Source: Phycisphaerae bacterium
Lineage (GTDB): Bacteria > Planctomycetota > Phycisphaerae > Sedimentisphaerales > Anaerohalosphaeraceae
NCBI GenBank assembly: GCA_012729675.1
Contig: JAAYCR010000086.1
Span: 1-34,537, forward strand
Length of the DNA: 34,537 nt
Reading direction: 5' to 3'
Made by a program: the position numbers and the translations under genes. Numbering within the stretch: position 1 is the stretch's first letter; each line of letters starts with the position of its first letter. The notes below the pieces were generated by a model that was given only the letters and a program-made list of their open reading frames with translations, ran no database searches and was not told the origin of the DNA. This document shows, one piece after another, positions 23,455-31,790 of this stretch.

Positions 23455-24551
23455 CGAATAAGGCGGTATTTCTGGACAGGGACGACACGCTCATCAGCGA
23501 TCCGGGGTATATCAAACACCCCAGCCAGGTCAAGCTGCTGTCCGGTGTCGGGCAATCGCTGACGCTGCTGAAGAAAATGGGCTATCTGCTGGTGGTGGTA
23601 ACGAATCAATCCGGCGTAGCGCGAGGGATACTGACCGAGGCGGAATTAGAACAGATTCACCATCACCTCAAGAAGCTGCTGGCCGACGAGGGGGTGTATC
23701 TGGATGCGGTTTACCATTGTCCCTATCATCCGGAGGGGACGGTCAAAAAATATACCAAAGAAAGCGATTTGCGCAAACCTCAGCCCGGCATGTTGCTCAA
23801 GGCCGCCAAAGAGCTGGATATCGACCTGTCGCAGTCGTGGATGGTCGGCGATTCGTATCGGGACATTGCCGCCGGACACCGGGCGGGCTGTCAGACGATC
23901 CTGCTGGATACGCCCGGCAAGACGCAGGTACGCGACTTTTACGACCCGGAGCCGGACAAACGCGCCGTCAATCTGCGGGAGGCGGTCAATATCCTGCGCA
24001 TGGTGGAGTTTCAGCAGAAGGCACAGGCCGCTCGCGCCGCGCGCGGGCAGGACGAAGAACCCGCCGCCGCCGCCGCACCGCCGGCAGCCGATGTCCCGGC
24101 TGTATCGCCCGCCGTCGAAGAAATGCCGCCGCCTGCTGAACCGGACGCAACGAAAGAAGACACGGCATCGGCGGCATCCGTCGAAGATACTTTTATTCAA
24201 CAACCCCAGGCGCCCGCGCCGCAGCCGTCTGCACCTGTTGAGACCAAACCCGAACCCAGACCGGAGCCTGCGGCCGCTTCAGCTCCAGAGGACACCTCGC
24301 GCCAATTGCTGGAGGAAATCCTGCATCGCGTCAAGACCAATAGCCGTTACGACCAGTACGCGGAGTTTTCGGTCTTTATGCTGCTGGCGTGGCTGGTACA
24401 GGCGCTGGCGGCGTTTGCCCTGGTGCTGAGCGTGTGGTTTTGGCTGGACAAAGACCGCGGCGTCGAGGCGGTGCAGACGATGATCGGCTATGCCGTCGCA
24501 CTCCAGCTTCTGGTGATCGCGCTGCTGATGATGCACGACAAGAACAAATAG
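23451..24551 (+). CDS. gmhB: heptose bisphosphate phosphatase fused to a membrane-anchored tail
   Basis: 366 residues, about twice the usual GmhB length. Residues 1-185 are a HAD phosphatase: the nucleophile motif FLDRDDTL (D9, D11; the usual G of DRDGTL is D), VVTNQSGVARG, RKPQPGML and MVGDSYRDIAAG. It should remove the 7-phosphate of heptose 1,7-bisphosphate. Of the four zinc-loop ligands typical of the family, the first pair is kept (CPYH), but the later CxC before RKP reads SDL. Residues about 190-295 are a proline/alanine/acid-rich linker, and two membrane segments follow (about 306-332 and 344-361). Overlap with hldE supports the pathway role; the tail is of unknown purpose. Confidence 0.88.
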   Translation: MTNKAVFLDRDDTLISDPGYIKHPSQVKLLSGVGQSLTLLKKMGYLLVVVTNQSGVARGILTEAELEQIHHHLKKLLADEGVYLDAVYHCPYHPEGTVKKYTKESDLRKPQPGMLLKAAKELDIDLSQSWMVGDSYRDIAAGHRAGCQTILLDTPGKTQVRDFYDPEPDKRAVNLREAVNILRMVEFQQKAQAARAARGQDEEPAAAAAPPAADVPAVSPAVEEMPPPAEPDATKEDTASAASVEDTFIQQPQAPAPQPSAPVETKPEPRPEPAAASAPEDTSRQLLEEILHRVKTNSRYDQYAEFSVFMLLAWLVQALAAFALVLSVWFWLDKDRGVEAVQTMIGYAVALQLLVIALLMMHDKNK

Positions 24552-24560
24552 CCGCTGCCG

Positions 24561-25601
24561 ATGACAACACACGACAACATTCTGATCTGGCTGCCGTCGC
24601 CGCTGGGCGATGCGATCTGTGCAACGCCTGCGCTGCGTGCGCTGCGTGCGCATTGGGCCGGGGCGCATCTGACGTTTTGGGCCGCGCCGTTTACGCAGGC
24701 GATATTGTCGCCGTCGCCGTTTTGCGATGCCTGGCTGACGCCGCCGAAAGGGTTCTCGGAGCAGGTCAAACAGCTTCGTGCCGCGTCCTTCGATACGGCG
24801 GTGCTGCTGAAAAACTCGTTCGGCTCGGCGCTGACCGTGCGGCTGGCGGGCATTGAGCGGCGGGTTGGCTATGCGCGGGACGGGCGGTCGTTTTTGCTGA
24901 CCGACGGGATTGAACCGGTGAAAGATGAAACCGGCAAATTCAAACCGGTCTCATCCGTGCAGTACTACTTGACGCTGGCCGAGTCGCTGGGGGCTGTGCC
25001 GACCAGCGGCCTGCCGGAGTTGGACGTGGCCGCATCGGATCAGGAAGCGATTGACAAACAATTTCCGGAACTGGATAATACCCAGCGGCCGTTGGTGATT
25101 TTTGTGCCGGGCGGGGCGTTTGGCCCCAGCAAACTCTGGCGGCCGGAGCGGTTCGCGGCCTGTGCCGACGCCCTCATCGAGCGGCACAATGCGCAGGTCA
25201 TTATCTCGATTGCGCCGACCGACGCCGAGCGCAAGATTGCCGAGGCGATTGGGTCGCACAGTCGTCGGCCGCTGAGGCATACCGGCGCGATGGCGCTGAC
25301 GGGCGGGCAACTGAAGGCGATGTTCAGCCGGGCGGCGCTGGTCGTGACCAACGACACCGGCCCGCGGCATATCGCCATCGCCCTGCGGCGGAAGGTCGTT
25401 ACGCTGTTTGGCCCGAACGACCCGGCCCGGACGCATACCGGCTATGCGGATGAGATGCGCATCATCGGCCAAGGGCCGTGTGTGCCGTGCGACAAGCCCG
25501 TTTGCAAGGCGACGGCGCATTACTGTATGGAGTCGATCACGGTCGAGCAGGTGCTGGCGGTCGCCGAACATTTGCTGACCGCAAGGGACGTTAACCAATG
25601 A
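24561..25601 (+). CDS. waaF: lipopolysaccharide heptosyltransferase (GT9 family)
   Basis: 346 residues. It adds heptose from ADP-heptose to the inner core of lipopolysaccharide. Landmarks are ILIWLPSPLGDAICATPALRALR at the N-terminus, FVPGGAFGPSKLWRPERFAACADAL in the middle and VTNDTGPRHIAIALRRKVVTLFGPNDPARTHTG, the nucleotide-sugar site. CVPCDKPVCKATAHYCMESI near the end is the cysteine block common in heptosyltransferase II (WaaF). WaaC or WaaQ specificity cannot be excluded. It sits ten bases after gmhB and overlaps plsY by four. Confidence 0.9.
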   Translation: MTTHDNILIWLPSPLGDAICATPALRALRAHWAGAHLTFWAAPFTQAILSPSPFCDAWLTPPKGFSEQVKQLRAASFDTAVLLKNSFGSALTVRLAGIERRVGYARDGRSFLLTDGIEPVKDETGKFKPVSSVQYYLTLAESLGAVPTSGLPELDVAASDQEAIDKQFPELDNTQRPLVIFVPGGAFGPSKLWRPERFAACADALIERHNAQVIISIAPTDAERKIAEAIGSHSRRPLRHTGAMALTGGQLKAMFSRAALVVTNDTGPRHIAIALRRKVVTLFGPNDPARTHTGYADEMRIIGQGPCVPCDKPVCKATAHYCMESITVEQVLAVAEHLLTARDVNQ

Positions 25602-26251
25602 CAATCGAACGCATACTATTACTGATTTTTGCGTATCTGGTCGGCTCGGTGCCGTTCGGCCTGCTGTTGGCGCGGACGCGCGGGGTGGACTTGCGCGCCG
25701 TCGGCTCCGGCAATATCGGCGCTACCAACGTCGGGCGGGCGCTGGGGCGAAAATACGGGATTCTTTGTTTTGTGCTGGATGTGCTTAAAGGACTGTTTCC
25801 GATGCTGCTGGCGCGATGGATCGGCGTGGTGTCGAGCCAGCCGCAGACGGATGAATTGTTCGTCTGGCTGCTGGCCGGCTGTGCGTCGGTGTGCGGCCAT
25901 ATTTTCCCGATTTATCTGCGGTTCAGGGGCGGCAAGGGCGTGGCCACCAGCTTGGGCGTGGTACTGGGCCTGTGGCCGTATTTTACCGTCTGCGGCGTGG
26001 TGGTGTTTGCCGTCTGGGGCATGTGCGTCTGGGTCTGGCGATATGTGTCGCTGGCGTCCATTGTTGCCGCCGTCAGTTTTCCGGTCGTCTTTGTGGTGCT
26101 GATGGGTGCGATAGAAAGCTGGCGATTTGCCCGGCTTTGGCCGTTGCTGGTCGTGGCGGTGCTGATGCCGGTGTTGGTCGTCGCCCGGCACGCCGAAAAT
26201 ATCAAACGCCTGCTCGAAGGCTCGGAAGATAAATTCGATCGCAAAAAATAA
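25598..26251 (+). CDS. plsY: glycerol-3-phosphate acyltransferase
   Basis: 217 residues, an integral membrane enzyme with about five to six hydrophobic segments. It transfers an acyl group from acyl-phosphate to glycerol 3-phosphate, the first step of phospholipid synthesis. The three PlsY motifs are seen: GSVPFGLLLAR with GSGNIGATNVGRALG, GHIFPIYLRFRGGKGVATSLG, and HAENIKRLLEGSE at the C-terminus. Its start overlaps the heptosyltransferase stop (ATGA). Its 3' spacer carries two structured repeats. Confidence 0.95.
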   Translation: MTIERILLLIFAYLVGSVPFGLLLARTRGVDLRAVGSGNIGATNVGRALGRKYGILCFVLDVLKGLFPMLLARWIGVVSSQPQTDELFVWLLAGCASVCGHIFPIYLRFRGGKGVATSLGVVLGLWPYFTVCGVVVFAVWGMCVWVWRYVSLASIVAAVSFPVVFVVLMGAIESWRFARLWPLLVVAVLMPVLVVARHAENIKRLLEGSEDKFDRKK

Positions 26252-26258
26252 ACCCTCA

Positions 26259-26300
26259 TCGGGCGGCATCGGCCCTGCGTCGGGTGGCATCGGCTCTGCG
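26259..26300 (+). repeat. two tandem copies of a 21-base unit
   Basis: Copies at 26259-26279 and 26280-26300 start TCGGGCGGCATCGG and TCGGGTGGCATCGG and differ at two bases. The second runs into a hairpin. Confidence 0.75.
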
Positions 26301-26313
26301 CAGCAGACCGATG
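26288..26313 (+). repeat. strong hairpin palindrome
   Basis: CATCGG, a bulged C, TCTGC, loop GCA, GCAGA, CCGATG: 11 paired bases with one bulge. No T-run follows, so it is more like a REP palindrome than a terminator. Confidence 0.6.
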
Positions 26314-26359
26314 GAAAATCGTCTCAATAATTTAAAAGTATAGGAATTTGTATTTTACT

Positions 26360-26383
26360 CACGGGCAAGATGCCCGTGCTACG
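26360..26383 (+). repeat. REP-like palindrome with CTACG tag
   Basis: CACGGGCA (26360-26367), AGA, TGCCCGTG (26371-26378), then CTACG. It has the same layout as the palindromes at 4249 and 20789, with a different stem sequence. Confidence 0.7.
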
Positions 26384-26416
26384 TTAATTTAAGTAACAAG
26401 AAAGGTAGTGGTTATA

Positions 26417-27607
26417 ATGAAAGTTTTGGTCATCAACGCCGGCAGTTCGTCGATCAAATATCAGTTGTTCGAGATGCCGCAAGGGACAATTTTGGCACGC
26501 GGGATGGTAGAACGCATCGGCGAGGCACGCGCCAATCTGGTGCATAAGTACAACGGGGACGTGTATGCCGTCGAGATCGACGCGCCTGACCATGATACGG
26601 GGATGCAGGTGATTTTGAAAACGCTGGCCGACAACAAGGTCGGCGTGGTCAAGCAGATCTCCGAGATCCAGGCGGTCGGCCATCGCGTCGTTCACGGCGG
26701 CGAAGAATTCACCGGCTCGGTGGTCATCGACGACGCCGTCCTGAAGTCCATCGAGCATTACGCCGACCTTGCCCCGCTGCACAACCCGCCGAATCTGACC
26801 GGCATCCGTGCGGCCATACACGTGCTGCCCGATGCGGTGCAGGCGGCCTGCTTTGACACGGCCTTTCACACGAGTATCCCGCAAACGGCCTATATCTACG
26901 GCCTGCCGTATGAGATATACGAAAAGTATCGCGTGCGGCGGTACGGCTTTCACGGCACCAGCCACCGCTATGTCGCCCGCCGCTGCGCCAAACTGCTGGG
27001 CGCAGATAAGACGCAGGCCAACATCATCACCTGCCACCTGGGCAACGGCTGTTCGATTACGGCGGTCAAAGCGGGCAAGAGCGTCGATACGTCGATGGGG
27101 CTGACCCCGCTGGAAGGCCTCGTGATGGGCACACGCTGCGGCGATATCGACCCGGCGATTTTGTTCTATCTGGGCGAGAAGGGCTACACCGTCCAGCAGC
27201 TTAACACGATGTGCAACAAACAGAGCGGGCTGCTGGGGATATCCGGCGCGTCAAACGATATGCGTAATTTGCTGACCTTGGTCGAACAGGGGCACGATCG
27301 CGCCAAACTGGCGGTCGATATCTTTTGCTATCGCATCACGAAATACATCGGCGCTTATACCGCCGTGCTGGGGCGGCTGGACGCGGTGGTCTTTACCGGC
27401 GGCATCGGCGAAAACAATTCGTTTCTGCGCGCCCGCATCTGCGCCGACCAGCCGCAGATCGGAATGGTCATCGACCCGGCACGCAACACCGCCAAGGCAT
27501 CCAACGAACGTCTCATCAGCAGCGACGATTCGCGGGTCAAGGTCTTTGTGATTCCGACGGACGAAGAAGCCGCCATCGCCGCCGACACCTGCGAGTTGGC
27601 CAAATAG
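26417..27607 (+). CDS. ackA: acetate kinase
   Basis: 396 residues. It makes ATP and acetate from acetyl phosphate. Landmarks are VLVINAGSSSIKYQLF at the N-terminus, GFHGTSHRYVARRC, TCHLGNGCSITAVKAGKSVDTSMG, TRCGDIDPAIL and FTGGIGENNSF. The ATG at 26417 is preferred to the GTG at 26408, with AAAGG eleven bases upstream. No phosphotransacetylase gene is nearby. It is followed after 37 bases by pdxB on the same strand. Confidence 0.96.
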   Translation: MKVLVINAGSSSIKYQLFEMPQGTILARGMVERIGEARANLVHKYNGDVYAVEIDAPDHDTGMQVILKTLADNKVGVVKQISEIQAVGHRVVHGGEEFTGSVVIDDAVLKSIEHYADLAPLHNPPNLTGIRAAIHVLPDAVQAACFDTAFHTSIPQTAYIYGLPYEIYEKYRVRRYGFHGTSHRYVARRCAKLLGADKTQANIITCHLGNGCSITAVKAGKSVDTSMGLTPLEGLVMGTRCGDIDPAILFYLGEKGYTVQQLNTMCNKQSGLLGISGASNDMRNLLTLVEQGHDRAKLAVDIFCYRITKYIGAYTAVLGRLDAVVFTGGIGENNSFLRARICADQPQIGMVIDPARNTAKASNERLISSDDSRVKVFVIPTDEEAAIAADTCELAK

Positions 27608-27644
27608 AATCTGTATGAACCGTGTTGTTTGTTAAGGAAATCCA

Positions 27645-28811
27645 ATGAAGATTGTCGCCGATCAGAACATTCCGTTTGTGGATGCGTGTTTTTCGTCAAT
27701 CGGGCAGGTGTCGGTGTGTCCGGGACGGCAGCTCACGGCCGAGCATGTGGCCGAGGCGGATATGCTTTTGGTACGCAGCGTGACCAAGGTCAACGAGACG
27801 CTGCTCAAAGACAGTCGCGTCAAATTCGTCGCCACCGCCACCATTGGCGTTGAGCACGTAGATACGGCGTATCTGGCCGAGCGCGGCATCGGCTTTGCCT
27901 CGGCGCCGGGGTCGAACGCCAACAGCGTGGCCGAATATGTCGTTGCCGCGCTGCTGGTGCTGGGCAAGAAATATAAGTTTGCATTGGCCGGCAAGTCCAT
28001 CGGCGTGGTCGGCGTCGGCTGCGTCGGCTCGCGCGTCGCACGAAAGTGCGCGGCGATGGGGATGACCGTCCTGCTCAACGACCCGCCGCTGGCAAGGCAA
28101 ACCGGCGACAGCAAATACCGCCCGCTCAGTGATTTGTACGGCTGTGATTTTATCACTCTGCATACGCCGCTGACCCAAGAGGGCACGGATAAAACATATC
28201 ATCTGGCCGATGCGGCCTTCTTTGCGGCGATCAAGAAAGGCGCATTCTTTATCAATACCTCCCGCGGCGGCGTTCACGACACGGCCGCTCTCAAAAACGC
28301 GATGGCCGCCGGCACACTCGACGGCGTCGTGCTGGACGTGTGGGAACACGAGCCGAACATCGACCCCGAACTGCTCCGCAAAGTGGATCTGTCCACGCCG
28401 CACATTGCGGGCTATTCGTTTGACGGCAAGGTGGCCGGGCTGCTGATGATCTATCGCGCTGCGTGCAAACATTTCGGCCTGACGCCGACGCATACCGAGG
28501 CGGATTTTCTGCCCGCGCCGAAAGTGCCCGAAATCGTCATCGACCCCGCCCGATTGGGCGACGGTATCGAGCGGATCGTTCACGATACCGTCCAGCAGGT
28601 GTATGTCATCAACCGCGACGACTTCAACACGCGCGAAATCCTGACCGTACCGGACTCCGAGCGCGTGGCGTTTTTTGATCGGCTGCGTAAGGAGTATCCC
28701 GAACGCCGCGAGTTTCAAAATACGGTCGTCGTCCTGCCGAACAGCGCTGCCGGCCATGATTTAGGCAAAATTCTGTCCGGTATCGGTTTTCAGATTCGAG
28801 GGCAACAATGA
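27645..28811 (+). CDS. pdxB: 4-phosphoerythronate dehydrogenase
   Basis: 388 residues. A D-2-hydroxyacid dehydrogenase of the pyridoxal 5'-phosphate pathway. It starts KIVADQNIPFVDACF, characteristic of PdxB, then ATATIGVEHVDTAYL, SAPGSNANSVAEYVV, the NAD loop GVVGVGCVGSRVA, the catalytic-region segment INTSRGGVHDTAAL and WEHEPNID, with the histidine in STPHIAGYSFDGK. The extra C-terminal domain after about residue 285 is the PdxB dimerisation domain, which separates it from serA-type enzymes. AAGGAA precedes the ATG. The stop overlaps the folP start by four bases. Confidence 0.92.
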   Translation: MKIVADQNIPFVDACFSSIGQVSVCPGRQLTAEHVAEADMLLVRSVTKVNETLLKDSRVKFVATATIGVEHVDTAYLAERGIGFASAPGSNANSVAEYVVAALLVLGKKYKFALAGKSIGVVGVGCVGSRVARKCAAMGMTVLLNDPPLARQTGDSKYRPLSDLYGCDFITLHTPLTQEGTDKTYHLADAAFFAAIKKGAFFINTSRGGVHDTAALKNAMAAGTLDGVVLDVWEHEPNIDPELLRKVDLSTPHIAGYSFDGKVAGLLMIYRAACKHFGLTPTHTEADFLPAPKVPEIVIDPARLGDGIERIVHDTVQQVYVINRDDFNTREILTVPDSERVAFFDRLRKEYPERREFQNTVVVLPNSAAGHDLGKILSGIGFQIRGQQ

Positions 28812-29662
28812 AACCCCCAACCCACCATCTTGAATGGCCTTCCGGACGGCTGGATTTTACCGGCGGCTGCCGGGTGATGGGCATCTTGAATGTAACGCCC
28901 GATTCCTTCAGCGACGGCGGCGACTTTCTGGACGTTGACCGCGCTGTCACCCGCGGCATCGAGATGGTTCAACAGGGTGCGGCCATCATCGACATCGGCG
29001 CCGAGTCCACACGCCCCGGCGCTGCGCCGGTGGCGGCGGTCGAGCAGATTCGCCGAGCCGTGCCGATCATCCAAAAGCTGCGTCAGCAAGTGACCGTTCC
29101 CATCAGCATCGACACTCGTCAAGCCGCGGTCGCCGAGGCAGCCATAGAGGCCGGCGCATCGATGCTCAATGATATTTCCGCACTTGAGGACGAGGCGATG
29201 GCCGTGCTGGCCGCTCAAAAACAAGTTCCGGTGGTTTTGATGCATATACAGGGCACGCCCGAAACGATGCAGCAGGCCCCGCAGTATGATGATGTGGTGG
29301 CCGAGGTGATGGAGTTTTTGATGGAGCGGGCCAAATACGCCGAGGTAATGGGAATCGCACGGGAACGGATATTTCTGGATCCCGGCATCGGCTTCGGCAA
29401 GACCACCGACCACAATCTGTGCCTGCTCAAACGCCTCGAATTGTTTTGCGAACTGGGGTATCGCGTCCTGGTCGGCACCAGCCGCAAACGCTTCATCGGT
29501 CAACTCACCGGCAAGGACAGGCCCGCCGAGCGGCTCGCCGGAACCGCGGCAACGGTGGCGCTGGCGGCGATGAAAGGAGCGTCCATTGTACGGGTGCACG
29601 ATGTGGCCGAGATGGTTGATGTGGTGCGCATCGTCAGCGCCGTTCAGAACGCCGTGACCTGA
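28808..29662 (+). CDS. folP: dihydropteroate synthase
   Basis: 284 residues, cytoplasmic. It joins p-aminobenzoate to the pterin pyrophosphate in folate synthesis and is the sulfonamide target. Motifs are GILNVTPDSFSDGG, DIGAESTRPGA, SIDTRQAAVAEAAIEAGASMLNDIS, LDPGIGFGKT and VGTSRKRFIG, then RVHDVAEMVDVVRI at the end. The start overlaps pdxB by four bases. The 3' end overlaps the convergent secreted-protein gene by 19 bases. Confidence 0.96.
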   Translation: MKPPTHHLEWPSGRLDFTGGCRVMGILNVTPDSFSDGGDFLDVDRAVTRGIEMVQQGAAIIDIGAESTRPGAAPVAAVEQIRRAVPIIQKLRQQVTVPISIDTRQAAVAEAAIEAGASMLNDISALEDEAMAVLAAQKQVPVVLMHIQGTPETMQQAPQYDDVVAEVMEFLMERAKYAEVMGIARERIFLDPGIGFGKTTDHNLCLLKRLELFCELGYRVLVGTSRKRFIGQLTGKDRPAERLAGTAATVALAAMKGASIVRVHDVAEMVDVVRIVSAVQNAVT

Positions 29663-30522
29663 GCGTTTTCCAGTGACGTGGTGAGTGTCTCGGCAACAGG
29701 AAACGTGAACTCGGTCTTTTTGTGGAACAGCGCCAGGCCAAACTCCAGCATCGTTTCATTGCCCACCACCGACACGGGCTGCGCCGACAACAGCAGGTTG
29801 GCGAACATCGCCGTAATCGAGCTGAACAAGCCCTCGGACTGGTGCGCCTTGCGGACGGCCGCGATCTCCACGCTCATCCGGGGCGCGCCGTCGCTGCGTT
29901 GAAACGTCAGGGTGTTGACGCGCGCGATGGTGCTGTTCTGACGATTGCCGTACTCGTATCGACCCTCCACGCGGGGCACATCATACAACGCGATGGTCAC
30001 AGGGCTGCGTTGTTTGCCCCGGTTAAAGCTGACGGCGACTTCGTCGATCACCGCGTCGCCGTTCTGTATGCGTCCCGACGCCTCAACCCGTCCCCGGCAC
30101 GCGTCGTCCAGTTGAATCCAATCCAACAGGCCGGTTATGCGACGATCGTTGGTGTTGCCTCGGCTGACCAAGCCGATCATTTCGTTAGGTTCATAGACGA
30201 CCTTGTACAGGCCCGACCCGGTAATCTCAAAATCGCAGGTGAGGGTAAAGCTGTTATTCCGTCCGTCTTCGCGCTGCCAGTTGATGACCCCGGCCGAAAA
30301 GCTGGTGTTGGGAGCGGTCTGAACGCTCACGGCGGTCAGTGAGTTCAGAGGGACAAAATACATAAACACATCGACGGAATTGACGAGTTGCTCAGGCGTG
30401 TATTCCAGATGCAGCGTAGGCCCGAAAGCGTCAGGCTCGCCCTGCTCTGCGTCCCCGACCGTTGAGGCCGCCGCAAGGCTGACGCTTACTGCCATAACCA
30501 AAATAAGGCTGTATTTCCACAT
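29644..30522 (-). CDS. secreted protein of unknown function
   Basis: 292 residues with a signal peptide (residues about 1-20, YSLILVMAVSVSLAAAS, cleavage likely after the AAAS region). The mature part looks like a large beta-rich domain; no enzymatic motif or family was recognised. A segment near the C-terminus (LFSSITAMFANLLLSAQPVSVVGN) is moderately hydrophobic. The 3' end overlaps folP convergently by 19 bases. The upstream 210 bases hold no other gene. Probably periplasmic or outer-membrane associated; function unknown. Confidence 0.65.
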   Translation of the reverse strand: MWKYSLILVMAVSVSLAAASTVGDAEQGEPDAFGPTLHLEYTPEQLVNSVDVFMYFVPLNSLTAVSVQTAPNTSFSAGVINWQREDGRNNSFTLTCDFEITGSGLYKVVYEPNEMIGLVSRGNTNDRRITGLLDWIQLDDACRGRVEASGRIQNGDAVIDEVAVSFNRGKQRSPVTIALYDVPRVEGRYEYGNRQNSTIARVNTLTFQRSDGAPRMSVEIAAVRKAHQSEGLFSSITAMFANLLLSAQPVSVVGNETMLEFGLALFHKKTEFTFPVAETLTTSLENAQVTAF

Positions 30523-30653
30523 TCACCCGGTCCATCATCATCATTAAAGGCTTATAAACCGTATTTTATCAAATAAAGTAGCCTTTTCATATTAAAATTT
30601 AATTAATATCCCCGAGGTGTGTGAGACCATTTGCCGGCATCATTGGACTCTTT

Positions 30654-30673
30654 GGGGTTCTTTCGACAACCCC
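30654..30673. repeat. small hairpin downstream of RAYT gene
   Basis: GGGGTT, eight-base loop, AACCCC, about 60 bases past the RAYT stop on its strand. There is no T-run on either strand. The rest of 30523-30735 shows only AT-rich sequence that could hold the promoter of the secreted-protein gene. Confidence 0.35.
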
Positions 30674-30735
30674 GATAATATGCGATATAGCGAAGACTTT
30701 ATACCTTGCTTTATGGGTCCGCTTTATCCTTCATT

Positions 30736-31404
30736 TTACGCCTTTCTCGGTCTGCCGCGGGGGTTGAGAGAGGATTGCAGGGACAGTTTCTTGGCCGTCC
30801 TTTTTACCCAATTGTCCTCGCCGAGCGGGCGGCCGCGCTGAACACACACATCGATGGCCTCCACCTCTTCGACCCCGATGCCATCCACCCACGCCGGCCA
30901 GTTGTCCGGCAGCGGCACGGGGCCGTCGCTCAGCACAATCGGCCTGTCCTCGTCGGCGCCCGTGCGAATAGCAAGACTGCTCCATGCCCATCGCCGACTC
31001 TGCTTGACCAATTCCGCCCGGCGGGGGTTGCTCTCGACGTAACGCATCAGCGTCAGGTAATAGCCGTTGCTCTGCACCGGAAAGCTCTTGTATCGCCCCT
31101 GATACACATGCCCGATCCCCGCTGTCTTGTGCGCAGCGTGCCAGCGATGGGAGTGCGTCACCGTAACCCACTTCATAAACGACGACAGGTCGCCATCCGC
31201 CCGCGGCCACAGCACCAGGTGCCAGTGGTTGCTCATCAGGCAATATCCGCACACTCGCATCCTGTGCCGCTCGGCTCCTTCGGCCAGCACCGCCTCAAAC
31301 GCCGCAAAATCCTGCGCCGTCTCGAAGAGTCGAAGCCGTCCGTTGGCACGGTTCAGCACGTGATACACCGTATTCCCTTTAGCAATCCGTATTGGTCGTG
31401 GCAT
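30736..31404 (-). CDS. REP-associated tyrosine transposase (RAYT, Y1 HUH type)
   Basis: 222 residues from the ATG at 31404, which gives the family N-terminus MPRPIRIAKGNTVYHVLNR; a TTG at 31440 would add 12 residues. The HUH motif is intact (H60-W61-H62 in SNHWHLVLWP) and the catalytic tyrosine is Y122 in LMRYVESNP, the typical RAYT setting. Residues VYQGRYKSFPV also match. RAYTs are domesticated IS200/IS605 relatives that nick and move REP palindromes and are usually single-copy without IS ends. Palindromes of the expected kind are present in this window. The C-terminal 60 residues (after about 160) are less conserved. Confidence 0.9.
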   Translation of the reverse strand: MPRPIRIAKGNTVYHVLNRANGRLRLFETAQDFAAFEAVLAEGAERHRMRVCGYCLMSNHWHLVLWPRADGDLSSFMKWVTVTHSHRWHAAHKTAGIGHVYQGRYKSFPVQSNGYYLTLMRYVESNPRRAELVKQSRRWAWSSLAIRTGADEDRPIVLSDGPVPLPDNWPAWVDGIGVEEVEAIDVCVQRGRPLGEDNWVKRTAKKLSLQSSLNPRGRPRKA

Positions 31405-31450
31405 AATCGACGATTCTATCCTTGTCAGCCTGTCTGTCAACTAAAAAAGA

Positions 31451-31470
31451 GTCTGACCCCTTAAATTTTC
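31451..31470 (+). repeat. left arm of a perfect 20-bp inverted repeat
   Basis: GTCTGACCCCTTAAATTTTC; the reverse complement lies at 31791-31810. It is also just upstream of the RAYT gene start on the minus strand (47 bases). Confidence 0.9.
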
Positions 31471-31482
31471 TTGGCGGCCGTT

Positions 31483-31758
31483 TTAGGCACGGCCCACGGT
31501 GGCCCGGCAGGCGGTGCACATCAGGACCTTCTGCCGTTTTCCGCCCCAGAACAGGCCCAGCAGGATCAGCGGGATGCCGATGGGGATGCCCACGACGGTC
31601 AGACAGGCCAGGATCCCCAGGCCGAGCAGCAGGAAGCTGACACAGATCCCGGTAAAAATGCCCCTTCGGAGTGTCTTTCTGACCAGCCGGCCGCCGCAGA
31701 ACTGGCACCTCGGCTGCCCATCCGCAACGGGTTTTGGCGCGTCGATGATGATCGCCAT
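31483..31758 (-). CDS. small zinc-ribbon membrane protein
   Basis: 91 residues. Two CxxC knuckles (C18-C21 in CQFCGG, C81-C84 in CTAC) lie on either side of a pair of membrane segments (about 34-54 and 56-72, rich in G, L and I). This suggests a membrane hairpin with a cytoplasmic zinc ribbon formed by the two ends. An AAGGG ribosome site precedes the ATG on the minus strand. I do not recognise a named family. The gene fills the space between the arms of the inverted repeat. Confidence 0.6.
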   Translation of the reverse strand: MAIIIDAPKPVADGQPRCQFCGGRLVRKTLRRGIFTGICVSFLLLGLGILACLTVVGIPIGIPLILLGLFWGGKRQKVLMCTACRATVGRA

Positions 31759-31790
31759 TTTTTACCCTTTCAAAAAAAAAATTTTTTAAG

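Noticed and set aside
30654-30673. Terminator for the RAYT gene
   Set aside because: The stem is six base pairs with an eight-base loop and no T-run follows on the minus strand.
30617-31464. Plus-strand open frames over the RAYT gene
   Set aside because: The RAYT on the other strand has intact HUH and tyrosine motifs; the plus-strand frames have no recognisable features.
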